This document shows, in pieces, positions 45,885-55,850 of a DNA stretch of 64,000 bases. A program made the position numbers and the translations under genes. Source of the DNA: Delphinapterus leucas (Eukaryota > Chordata > Mammalia > Artiodactyla > Monodontidae); contig NW_022098044.1 in assembly GCF_002288925.2 (NCBI RefSeq), positions 15,734,462 through 15,798,461 on the forward strand. Direction: 5' to 3'. Position 1 is the first letter of the stretch; the number at the start of each line of letters is the position of its first letter. Below the pieces are notes generated by a model. That model saw nothing but the letters and a program-made list of their open reading frames with translations. It searched no databases and had not been told where the DNA came from.

Positions 45885-46097
45885 TTGGGGCTTCCCTGGT
45901 GGCGCAGTGGTCGAGAGTCCGCCTGCCGATGCAGGGGACGCGGGTTCGTGCCCCGGTCTGGGAAGATCCCACATGCCGCGGAGCGGCTGGGCCCCTGAGC
46001 CATGGCCGCTGAGCCTGTGCGTCCGGAGCCTGTGCTCCGCAAAAGAAGAGGCCACAGCAGTGAGAGGCTCGCGAACTGGGAAAAAAAGAAAAAAGAA
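45885..46097 (+). mobile_element. CHR-2-type SINE
   Basis: A complete copy. The tail is (A)n interrupted by G. The duplications aaaaatgaatcgtg (45871-45884) and aaaaaggaatcgtg (46098-46111) differ at one base. Confidence 0.95.
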
Positions 46098-46111
46098 AAA
46101 AAGGAATCGTG

Positions 46112-46420
46112 CAAATTCATTTCTGTACTGGGAGTATGTGCCAGGCGTTACGGGGCACAGAGATGGGGGCAGGTGCCTTAGCCTGGAGAAGCCTGAGGAG
46201 GGTGAGGGACGTCTCCCCTGAGTTGCTGTCAGGACCAGAAGGTGGAGGAGGAGTCCAGGAAGAGGGAAGAATGTGCTGGAAGGTGGGAATCATCCAGGCA
46301 GAGTGGGAACTTGGCTGTGAGAGGTCAGCCTCAGTCCAGGGCAAGGGGACGGACCCAAGGCAGCCAAGACTCAGGTGCCTCTGGAAGAGTGATCTCTGAA
46401 GCTTCAAGGGAGACCTTCTT
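46112..46420. other. unique or weakly L2-like sequence
   Basis: The block gaggaggagtccaggaagag has faint antisense L2 character. It is not strong enough to call. Confidence 0.3.
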
Positions 46421-47420
46421 TTTTAAAAAAAAAAGTTTTTTTAATTTGTACTGATATTTTATACAATTTTTAATTGTTACTTTCCATTTACCGTTTGGCT
46501 ATATTACCCGGGTTGTTCAATACATCCTTGAGCCTGTCTTACACCCAGTAGCTTTTTTGTACCTCCCACTCCCCCATCCCTACGTTGCTGCCCCCGCTAC
46601 TGGTAACTACTAGTTCGTTCTATCAGTGAGTTTCCTTCATTTTTGTTATATTCACTTGTTTGTTGTAGTTTTTAGATTCCACACATAAGTGATATCACAC
46701 AGTATTTGTCTTTCTCTGACTTATTTCGCTTAGTATAATGCCTTCCAAGTCCATCCATGTTGCTGCAAATGGCAAAATTTCATTCTTTTATATACAGTGT
46801 ATATGTATATATTTATCCACTCATCTGTTGATGAACATTTAGGTTGCTTCCATATCTTGGCAATTGTAAATAATGCTGCTATGAACATTGGGTTGCATGT
46901 ATCTTTTTGAATCAGTGTTTTTGTTTTTTTGTCAGATATATACCCAGGAGTGGAATTACTAGGTCATTATGGTAGCTCTATTTTTAGTTTTTTGAGAAAC
47001 TTCCATACTGTTTTCCACAGTGGCTGCACCAATTTACATTCCCACCAACAGTGTAGAAGGGTTCCTTTCTCTTCACATCCTTGCCAACATTTGTTACTTG
47101 TGCTCTTTTTTTTTTTTTTTTTTTTTTTTTGCGGTACGCAGGCCTCTCACTGTTGTGGCCTCTCCCATTGCGGAGCACAGGCTCCGGACGCGCAGGCTCA
47201 GCGGCCATGGCTCATGGGACCGGGGCACGAACCCGTGTCCCCTGCATTGGCAGGCGGACTCTCAATCACTGCGCCACCAGGGAAGCCCACTTGTGCTCTT
47301 TTTGATGATGGCCATTCTGACAGGTGTGAGGTGATATCTCATTGTGGTTTTTGATTTGCATTTCCCTGATGATTAGTGATGTTGAGCATCTTTTCAGGTG
47401 CCTGTTGTCCACCTGCGTTT
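46421..47420 (-). mobile_element. L1 3' UTR plus ORF2 C-terminal part (antisense), split by SINE
   Basis: It runs from ttttatacaatttttaattg through gattccacacataagtgata, aataatgctgctatgaacat and acattcccaccaacagtgta to tgatgttgagcatcttttca. Minus-strand codons near 47000-47100 still give L1 ORF2-like [20 protein letters not shown]. Frames are broken. Confidence 0.9.
47110..47288 (-). mobile_element. CHR-2-type SINE with internal deletion (antisense)
   Basis: A long poly-T edge is followed by gcggtacgcaggcctctcac. After ggctcatggg the sequence jumps to accggggcacgaacc, removing about 34 bases of the usual body. A 14-bp duplication acttgtgctctttt lies at 47096-47109 and 47289-47302. Confidence 0.93.
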
Positions 47421-47621
47421 CCTCTCTCTCAAAGATGGAGGATCCCTCAAAGAAGGCAGAGGCACTTCCAGCCCCTCTACAGTGGGGAAGTGTGTGACCT
47501 CTCTCCAAGAGGTGTGATAAAGCCAGTGTCCCATTTTGCGTCAAAATAGAGAAGACAGTTCCTTCGTTGAAAAGCAAACCTTGCTGGGTACTAGATACCC
47601 TTCCCAGAGGATGGGAACCTG

Positions 47622-47832
47622 GGAGTCTGGCTGCCCGGGTTTCCTCCTAGCACCTCTGCTTCCTCACTATGTGCTTGTGGGTGATTAACTTAATTTCTCT
47701 GTGCTGCAGTTTCCTGTCTGTAAAATGAGTAGAATAACTGTACCTAAATCACTGGGTGTTTTATGAGATGAAATGACTTAGTGCAGATAAAGTTCCTGGA
47801 ATAAAGTAAATCCTCAATTAACATTAGCCAGC
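47622..47832 (-). mobile_element. MIR SINE (antisense)
   Basis: A clear reversed MIR: ttaatttctctgtgctgcag, tttcctgtctgtaaaatgag and gtaaatcctcaattaacatt. Confidence 0.88.
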
Positions 47833-48914
47833 ATGCTGCCCCCTTTACCGTTTAAGGGAGGCGGCGGAAAAGAACTTGGAGAGAGAGTGTCAAGCTCCCA
47901 GGCTGAGCCTGAGAACTGGCAGACCAGTGTGCTGCAGCTGGCTGTCAGATGTGTATTGTTTTTAATTGAATTCGAACGCCTTTGCATGGGGCTGGCATGA
48001 TCCACAGTCTGTCCTGCACCCCACCCCCCTGTCCCAAACCTGTCCAGCCTCACACACTTAGTGTCCCCTGCTCTTGGCTCCCTGGACACAGGGACAGAGG
48101 ACATAGGAAGTTGTGATCCATAGGCAGGAAAAGATACAGGAGAAATTGTTTGCAGGATTAGCCCTGAATTGAGCCAGCTGTCACACCCACATACATGGGC
48201 GTGAGCCCTGTTCATAAAGCAGTTGAGTATTTTCAAAGGCTGGGTTCTGCCCAGGAGCTCACTGATGATCAGTTTCCATGGCGGCAGGCTTCCAGGCCAG
48301 GAAGGCACCATGCACACCCAGGTGGTGGCTGCAGGCTCGTGTCCAGGTTGACCCCTCCTCGCTCCCCTTTTCCATCCGGCTCTCAGCTTGCACTCCCACC
48401 CCAGGATGCGGGGGGCGCTCCAAGCAGGAGGGGCAGCCTGCCTGCCCGGGCACACAGCAGCCTGGAGAGCAGGGCTAGTGATGGAGCAGGGAAAGACCGC
48501 TGGCCCCGGAGGAGGCAGAGCCTTAGCCTGAAGCGTGACCTTGGGCGGGTCACTGGGCCTCACAGTGGGTGTGACATCCTGCCTGTGACATCGGGGTACT
48601 GGTTTGGCTTGCAGCATCTGCTGTGCTTGTTAGGATGCCAGAGAGAGGCAGTGTGTACAGAAGGGACTTAAAAAATGTTAGGTACTTACTCTGCAAATAA
48701 TAAGCATTTAAAATCATTCGATTAATCTTATTTCTCAAAGTATGGCCAAGCAGCCCACAGCCTGGGACTGCAGGAATGTGTGTGCAGATTGGGGTGAGGG
48801 TCCCAGACTGCCCTGGGGAGAGGGTGGGTGGAAGCAAGGGTATCCTATAGGCAGAGGATTTTTTTTTTTTTTAGGCTTTTAACCTTGCATAGTTTATTTA
48901 TTTTTTACAATTTA
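47833..48914. other. GC-leaning unique sequence holding the longest ORF
   Basis: A 267-codon minus-strand ORF (47814-48617) crosses this segment and starts in unrelated sequence. It has no domain, signal peptide or repeat that I recognise and runs into the MIR. A decayed reversed MIR may lie at 48520-48690. I do not call a gene. Confidence 0.35.
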
Positions 48915-48962
48915 TTTTTATTTGTTCCAGCTTTATTGAGATATAATTGACATCTAAGTGTG
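48915..48962 (-). mobile_element. short L1 3' end (antisense)
   Basis: The bases tccagctttattgagatata followed by attgacatctaagtgtg are typical of the reversed end of old L1. Confidence 0.45.
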
Positions 48963-49254
48963 CTAGGCTGTGTCTTCAGAGTAGGGGTGGAGTTATGTCC
49001 CGGTTTGGGGCTGCTCTCAGGCGGATTTTGTAGCCGGGGTGGCAGGTCCTCAGGCTCATTGTGACTCTGCTCTCCCAGCTCCATGCTCAGCTCATTTCCC
49101 ACAGGCAGGGGGTATGACTGCTTCTGGTGTAAGACGCTCTCCTTAGCATCCTCTCATGACCCTGAAGGAAGACAACACAAGCTCCTTCTTTATCTTGTCT
49201 TATGCACCTAGGAGGGGAGGCTCTGGGCCAAAAGGGAGTTTGCATCTCTGCTCT

Positions 49255-49432
49255 ACCCTTTGTTGTGTGATGGGGGAAACAAACTCTTTTGCCTCAAGCT
49301 CCTTATCCTTTAAAATGGAAATATTGAAGGATAGAGCCCACCTCTGGGAACTGTAGGGACTGTTAAATGTGCTACCACTGGTGGGTGCTTAGAACACAGA
49401 GCACTCAATAAATATTCACTGTCATTATGAAA
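49255..49432 (-). mobile_element. MIR SINE (antisense)
   Basis: It contains ccttatcctttaaaatggaa, ctgtagggactgttaaatgt and agcactcaataaatattcac. Confidence 0.75.
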
Positions 49433-49477
49433 AAATAATATCTGTTATTATTATCATCTTTAGCCACTCTCTCACTC

Positions 49478-49826
49478 TGTCAGACAGTAGAAATATGACG
49501 GGAGCCACAAATGCAAGCCACGTAACTGTAAATTTTTTACTACCTTATAAAAAAGCAGCCACGGTAAAAGAAAAAAAAGTAGAAACAGGTGAAACTAATT
49601 TTGATGCTATATTTTATTTAATCCAGAATATCTACAATATCATTTCAACACACGATCGATAGAAAAGGCATTAAGATATTTTACGGTCTTCTTTGGGTAC
49701 TAACTCTTTGAGATCCAGTGTGTATGTTACACTTAACAGGACATCTCCGTTTGGACCAGCTACATTTTAAGTGCTCAGAAATCCTATGTGGCTAGTGGGT
49801 ACCTTACTGGACGGCATTGCTGTAAC
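49478..49826 (+). mobile_element. hAT-Charlie element, MER5-related long form
   Basis: The core has agtagaaacaggtgaaacta, attttgatgctatattttat and gagatccagtgtgtatgtta. The right end attttaagtgctcagaaatc, tgtggctagtgggtacctta is shared with MER5. A related copy lies at 61792-62088. Confidence 0.75.
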
Positions 49827-50408
49827 CATATATACTAATTACTTCCAGAATGTACCGTCGTCCCTCAAGACTTTTGCTTATCATATTCTTCCTTATCAGC
49901 TCCAGCGTCTTTACTGGGTAATTCCTGTTTATCCCTCAGAGTGAGGTCTGGCGTCAGATTCTCCTGGGAGAATTCTGTGACCCCCTTAGTCTGAGATGGG
50001 GCCTCTCCTCCCACAGCTCCTGACCATCGCATATACCCCGAGGGCTTTGGTGGATGTAGGAGCAGTGGGGAGGGAATACTTGAAATCGAAGGGGAGACTG
50101 CACAATTAGGAATGGTAACCCAAAGGAACATTGGCAGGTATATTATTATTTACTTTCTACTCCAGTTTTATGGGGTCACCTTTTCGTGTGTTTGGCTGTC
50201 AGTTACAAGCAGTGGTATTTCTCTCTGTTCATGGCTTAATACAGTTTTGGATTTATGTGATTTTAGGTATAGGTTTTTTAGGTGTATCGAATCATGTGAT
50301 TTGGACGAAGTTGGACTCCAGAACCTTAGATGGACAAACAAATTTCACATGAATTTGTTTTGCTCTTTATTTTACAGTGGAAGAATGAAAATGAGGGGAG
50401 GAGACATA
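49827..50408. other. unique sequence
   Basis: A weak L2-like phrase lies at 49905-50000 (gtctggcgtcagattctcct). Nothing else is recognised. Confidence 0.35.
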
Positions 50409-50425
50409 AGGAAATACTACTTTTT

Positions 50426-50551
50426 TTTTTTTTTTTTTTTAGGCCACGCCATGCAGCATACAGGATCTTAGTTCCCCAACCAGGGATCGGACCCATGCCC
50501 CCTTGCACTGGGAGCTCAGAGTCTGAACCACTGGACTGCCGGGGAATTCCC
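50426..50551 (-). mobile_element. CHR-1-like SINE (antisense)
   Basis: From poly-T it reads ggatcttagttccccaacca to the inverted head actgccggggaattccc. A 17-bp duplication aggaaatactacttttt lies at 50409-50425 and 50552-50568. Confidence 0.9.
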
Positions 50552-50637
50552 AGGAAATACTACTTTTTACATTTAATAGTGGCATACTTATAAATAGAAT
50601 TATTAGGATCGGCTGTTGTCACATTCGTGACAGCTGA

Positions 50638-50785
50638 CCTGGTTTTGAATCCCTTTTCCATTGCCTGCGAGGCCTTTGCCATATTGCCTGATCTTTACCT
50701 GTCTGTTTCCTTGTCTGCCAGATAGGCATAATGACCATCTGATAGAGTTATAGTAAATAGGTAAATATGACAGAATACATAAGTA
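50638..50785 (-). mobile_element. MIR SINE (antisense)
   Basis: The phrases gacctggttttgaatccctt, tttccttgtctgccagatag and gttatagtaaataggtaaat show a reversed MIR. Confidence 0.65.
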
Positions 50786-51079
50786 GTTTTTAATTTTAGT
50801 TTAATTTAGTTTTTCATTTTCATCTGGTAGAGTTAGTTATTGTTTGCTTTTTAGTTATTCATGTATAGTTCTGATAAGTTCTGATTCTCCATGTTTTTCT
50901 TTTGAAAAAAATATCGTTGATCCAAGACTGAAAAAGGAGTATTAAACCCACCCATATGATGCTGTTCTTTTCACCGCCTCCTTGATCTAATATTCAGATG
51001 CCCAAGTAAAATATTCTTTCTTCATACAGTATATCTTATATAAAATGACCTTGTTAATTATTTTTTCTTTCCTTTTTTA

Positions 51080-52525
51080 AAAGTCAGAATTTTTGAGATA
51101 TTACATACAATAAAATGTACTCTTTCAAGTGTACAGTTTGATGAGCTTTGAAAAATGTATATAGCTGTATGAGCACCCTTATAATCAAGATGTAGAAGTT
51201 CCGTCACTGCTAAAAGTTCTGTATACCCTCTTCCCAGACCATCCCCTCCTGCCTCCCCTGGTCCCTGGCAGCTACTGGTCTGAATACTGTCCCTATGGAC
51301 TTGCCTTTCTAGAATGTCATGTAAATGGAACCATCATGTATGTAGCCTTTTGTGTCTGACTTCTTTCATTCAGCTTAACGCTTCTGAGATTCATCAGTGA
51401 TGGAACACTTACCTGTAGTTTGTTCCTTTTTATTGCCGAATAGTATTTCATTGTATGGACATACCAGTTTGTTTATCCGTTTACCAGTCTAGGGACATTG
51501 GGCTGTTTCCAGTTTTTGACTATTATGAATAATGTTGCTATGAACACTTGCCCACAGTTATGTGTTTTCATTTCTCTCTGGTAAATACCTAGGTGTGGGA
51601 TTGTTGAGTTATATAATGGATAGTGCTTTTTTGATGTGAATTTTACTTATTTTAATATTGTTCTTCTTTTTGTTTATGTTGTCTGATATTTCTCTGTCCG
51701 TTCTTTTATTTTTATACTTCATAGGTCTTGTGTTTTATGTGCTTTGTCAAACAGAATATAATCGGATTATGGTTTATGTATTTCTTTAAAACTCATTCTA
51801 GCTTTTTTTGGATCTTAGTAAAATTTTTAATTGTTTGATTTCTGTCCTTTTATATGGAATTTTATATTTTGTGTTTGCTTGCTGTTTATATATTTTACCT
51901 TTCCCTTTATCAGTTAATGGTGTGAATTGGAAGATAGCTTGTTTTTAATCCTAGTAATGCTTTTCGTTAGGTTGTAAACCTATATTTCTCTAATCATTAA
52001 AGATAAGAAAAAGAAGCTAGGAATAAGATCTTCCTTCCCTTTGACAAAGTAAGAAATCCACTGCACTTTCTTCCTTCTTTCTTCAACCTGCCGCCAGCCC
52101 ATTTCCAATTGTTAATATAATCTAAGGTTATAGAGTTTCTAATTCTATATAGACTAAGGTTATCGTTGCATAATTATTTCTACTATAAAATATTTCTTCA
52201 AGCTTAGTTTTTGGCTTTTATACTCAGTCTTTAAACCATAATTTTAACAGCCATTTATACTTAATTCTTTAAATTTAGATGTTGTCATTGCTCTTTGCCC
52301 TTCCTAGTATACTGGGACTTTCTCCTTCTCGAGTTCTTGATTTTAGCCAGAGTATGCCTCTGAAACGTTTTCTCAGTAAAGGCATATGGGTGATGTAGTA
52401 TCTGAGTTCTTGAGTATCAGAGAAGGCTTTGTGTTTCTTTCCACCTCAATAATAAGTTGCCCAGGTAGAAAACTTACTTGTCACAGTCATTTTTCCTATA
52501 ACTATGGAGCTGCTGTCTTCTGGTG
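51080..52525 (-). mobile_element. old L1 (L1M/HAL1-like), antisense 3' region and ORF2 relic
   Basis: The first part (to about 51620) is the reversed 3' region: tgttgctatgaacacttgcc and aggtgtgggattgttgagtt. The AT-rich second part has reversed ORF2 character, ending with gagaaggctttgtgtttctt and ggagctgctgtcttctggtg. No coding frame survives. The two parts may be separate copies. Confidence 0.65.
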
Positions 52526-52911
52526 GAAGAGGGGGTAAGGTAAGATCAGCCTGACTTTTGTTCCTTTGTATGCAGGTAACATGTTGCTTTACCTTCAAGC
52601 TCCTAACCAACCAGCCATGTCCTCGTGGTCCATGGAGAGTAGTGAAGCAGCTGTCCAAGGATATCACGATACATTTCATGTTGTCAGCGATACACTTAGA
52701 GCCAGCATCTCCTGGCAGCTCTAGAGAAGACCAGATAGCTCAGTGCATTTTGGTTTAATTCGGGAGGAAAGAAAAAATGTTGAGAATGTACCCCAGGGAA
52801 ATGGAGTCCTAAGACATCTCAATAAAGAAGGGCCAGAGGCAGATCTTTCTTTTGCAAGCAAACCTTCTTAGAAATGGTTGAGGTTAAAAATATATCTTCA
52901 GAATGATCCCC
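52526..52911. other. unique sequence
   Basis: No feature is recognised. Confidence 0.4.
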
Positions 52912-53040
52912 CACAGTGGACTCTCAACCTTGTGAGGACAGGGACCTTGGCCATCTTGTGTTTCGTTCACTGTTGTCTCCCCAGACCTTGTGTGAGGCCA
53001 GTCACAGGGTAGGCCCTCACTCAGTAACTATTGACTCAGA
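52912..53040 (+). mobile_element. L2 3' end (sense)
   Basis: The order ccttgtgaggacagggacct, tgttcactgttgtctcccc-like sequence and cagggtaggccctcactcag is the L2 terminus. Confidence 0.7.
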
Positions 53041-53934
53041 TATTGAAAATAGAAATATTGGTTATGGAATCAGATATTGGACCAGATAATCTCCTAAATA
53101 AACAAAGGTGCCTTTTGCTTCTTGCTGGTTTTCTCCCGTCACCACTTTTGGGGAGTTTTTTAGATTTCTGAGATACGCCAGGGCTAGGAAGCATGTCTGC
53201 TGGAGGTCGTTGGTCAAAGTCAAAGCCATAAATCAGTTCCCGGAGGGATTTTCTTGCCCAGAAATGATAGCCTCAGTCCTGCACCCCCCGTCCTGCCATT
53301 ACACTTTATGAAGATGGATTATTTCTGATGTCGATATTGCCAGTCCTTTAATTCTTTCTTTCCTCAGTGAAATAAACTCCTTCATTCTTCAGTGAAAATG
53401 GTGCTGTGCGTAAGTTTCTGGCGTCCACACGAGGAAAGAGCTTTCTGTGAACATATGGCCTTTAGAATGAAAGCCAGTGATCTTTAGTTCTTAATTACCT
53501 AAACCACCAACTCGTCTAAGCCCTGGTCCATATTCCACAGAGGAGCAAGGGATTTGGATGTCAATTTAAGTCTTAGCATCTGTTCTGTATTCAGGGCTCG
53601 GAGTATGGGAATGTGCACTTACTCTTTTTTTTTTCCCTCCTCAGTGGAAAGTACTCCCCTTTCTGTTCCCACTAGGAAGTTTGTACATGTATTAGAATTT
53701 TCCCACCAGAGTCGATTTAATAATTATGGAGGTGCTTCGTCTGCACAAAGCGGGGTGTAATACATTTTTGGTGTTAAGCGTTGCACCAAGTGAGTTTACA
53801 TCTATAAAGCACCTAGCCCGATAGCTTGCAGTTAGCAGACCCTCAATCTGTATTTCCCTTCCTTCTTTCTACCTCTTCCCCAACGAGTGTGACCATTTAT
53901 CCATGCAAGAAGAAATTTAATGGCACCAGGATGC
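53041..53934. other. unique sequence
   Basis: A possible short MIR terminus lies at 53795-53850 (aaagcacctagcccgatagc). No gene is supported. Confidence 0.4.
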
Positions 53935-54172
53935 ACAGAAGTAGTGACTTTGCAATCAGACCGCCGGGGTTTAAATCACTGCTCTGCCCCTTACCAGTGA
54001 TGTGACCTTGATCCAAATGCTCAATCCCATTAAGCCTCCTCCCAAAACAGTGACAATAATAGTATCTATTTCCTAGTAACATTGTGACCATTCAGTGAAT
54101 AGCGCATGTTAAGTGCTTATCAGAATGTCTTGCACTCAGTATGTACTAACTAAATGGTCCCACGTATTACTT
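53935..54172 (-). mobile_element. MIR SINE, near full length (antisense)
   Basis: It contains tttaaatcactgctctgccc, ccagtgatgtgaccttgatc, acaataatagtatctatttc and ttgcactcagtatgtactaa. Confidence 0.85.
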
Positions 54173-55689
54173 TCAGCGTCAGTGGAATCATCATTTTATT
54201 ACTGAGGCGCAAACTGTTGGTGAGGACCGTGGCTTTCATCAGCTCCGCCCACATTTCCCAGCCTCCCCTTTGCCACTGAGCTCCACTGTCACAAAGAAAA
54301 CAGATGTCCTCCTGGGGGCAATAAATTCAGAGTTTCGCCTTCTGTAATGTGGCATCACTAAAAATAAAAGGAACGCAGCGGAGAGGCTGGATGTGTGCGT
54401 TTCTTTTAGAGCCACTGCTGGGCTGCCTTCACAGCCCTTGCATCCCCTACCAGTTTCCTCTGCCTTAGCTGTGCACGTGTGGCTTTCCTTCCCTTCCCAG
54501 GCCCCTGGGGGGCTGCTGGAGTGGGGAGAGGACACTGCTCAGATGGAGCCACCCAAGTCACGTTCATTCATTCCTTTGTTCTTGCATTTATTTCCTCACT
54601 CAACATTTATTTTACTCTTCTGTGCGCAGAGATATCAAGGGAGAGTAGTACTTAGGTCCACCATTAAACAGCCCAGCATCTTGGGCCTTGATTTTGAGGA
54701 TGTGTTGGAGAGGCAAGAACTTGGAAAAAACTGGGAAAGCAGGAAGTTTTAAAGTAATCCGAGTGACAGATGGTGAGTGGATTAATAGGGTGATGGAGCA
54801 GAGAGGGGTCCTAGGCTAGGATGAAGCTCTCATCAGTAGGAAGTTTGTAAGCTTGTTTTCGGTGGGTCCCTTCTATACATGACTCCTTGACTATAAATCC
54901 CCCTTGCTCGGGAATCATTCTGCAGGGGTTGTCAGGCCCAGCCTCTCCTTGGCAGTGTTGCCCCCACACGCTGCGGCTGTGGTTGAGCAGAGGGCGGGCT
55001 GGAGTCACTACGATGAGAGTGGGTTTCCCTTGCTGCCCTGCAATCCGTGAGCAGACACAGCCCAGGAACACCTGCTTTCTGGGTTCGGCATGTGCTGAAC
55101 AAAGGCTGTTGGCTGACGTACCCCCCAGACCCAGGAAAGACAAGGCGCACGGTGACTCTAGGAAGGCGTGCCCCCGCCCTCCAGCCTTGTGCCCTAGGGT
55201 CCAGGGGACCATAACTCAAGCCCTTTATGGAACAGTGGGTCCCACTGTGGTGGAAGTGTCTGGCAGCTGTGCCTTTCTTGTCAAACACTGGCCTGGGCAG
55301 GCCAAAAATAGCCTCTCCTGGGACCAGTGTGTGTCCAGGAAGTGGTGTGAGTGGGTTGCCCCCCACCCCGGAGGGCGAGCCAGCATTCCTTATCCCAGGC
55401 AGCCCGGGAGGGTAGAGACCAGGACTGGGGCGGGATGATTGGGATGCCAGAGTTCCTGTCCCACTGGCCTGGCCTGCTTTGCACTCCCAGCTCCGTCCTC
55501 GCATTCTTCCCACTGCTTCGGGCTAAAGCTCGCCTCTGAACACCCTACTCCTGCTCAGAAGGCTCCACGGGATGCCATCACCAACCAGAGCAAAGCGTGC
55601 CTCAGCCTGTGATGCCTCTCGGAATGTGCCGGATTCTCTCATATCCCCTCTGACCACCACCCCCAGCCCCCGTGCCCTTGAGGTTCCAC
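54173..55689. other. mostly unique, GC-leaning sequence
   Basis: A weak reversed L2 terminus lies at about 54563-54660 (tcattcattcctttgttctt). ORFs of 183-193 codons overlap on both strands at 54887-55513, which argues for base composition and not coding. Confidence 0.4.
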
Positions 55690-55850
55690 CCGAAGCAGAC
55701 TCCTTGGTGTTTCCCAAACACTCCCACGTTCCTACCTCGTGACTTTGCTCAGCTGTTCCCCGCTGTGAATGCTTCCTACCTGTGGACATTCTACAGGACC
55801 TTCAGGGACCAGCAGCTCAAGGGCCAGGTCCTCCCCATGTAAGGCCATCA
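55690..55850 (+). mobile_element. possible L2 fragment (sense)
   Basis: The phrases gactttgctcagctgttccc and gaccttcagggaccagcagc have L2-like order. Weak. Confidence 0.35.

Noticed and set aside
54887..55513. Overlapping 183- and 193-codon ORFs on opposite strands
   Set aside because: Opposed long frames are expected in GC-rich DNA with few stop codons. No domain is seen.
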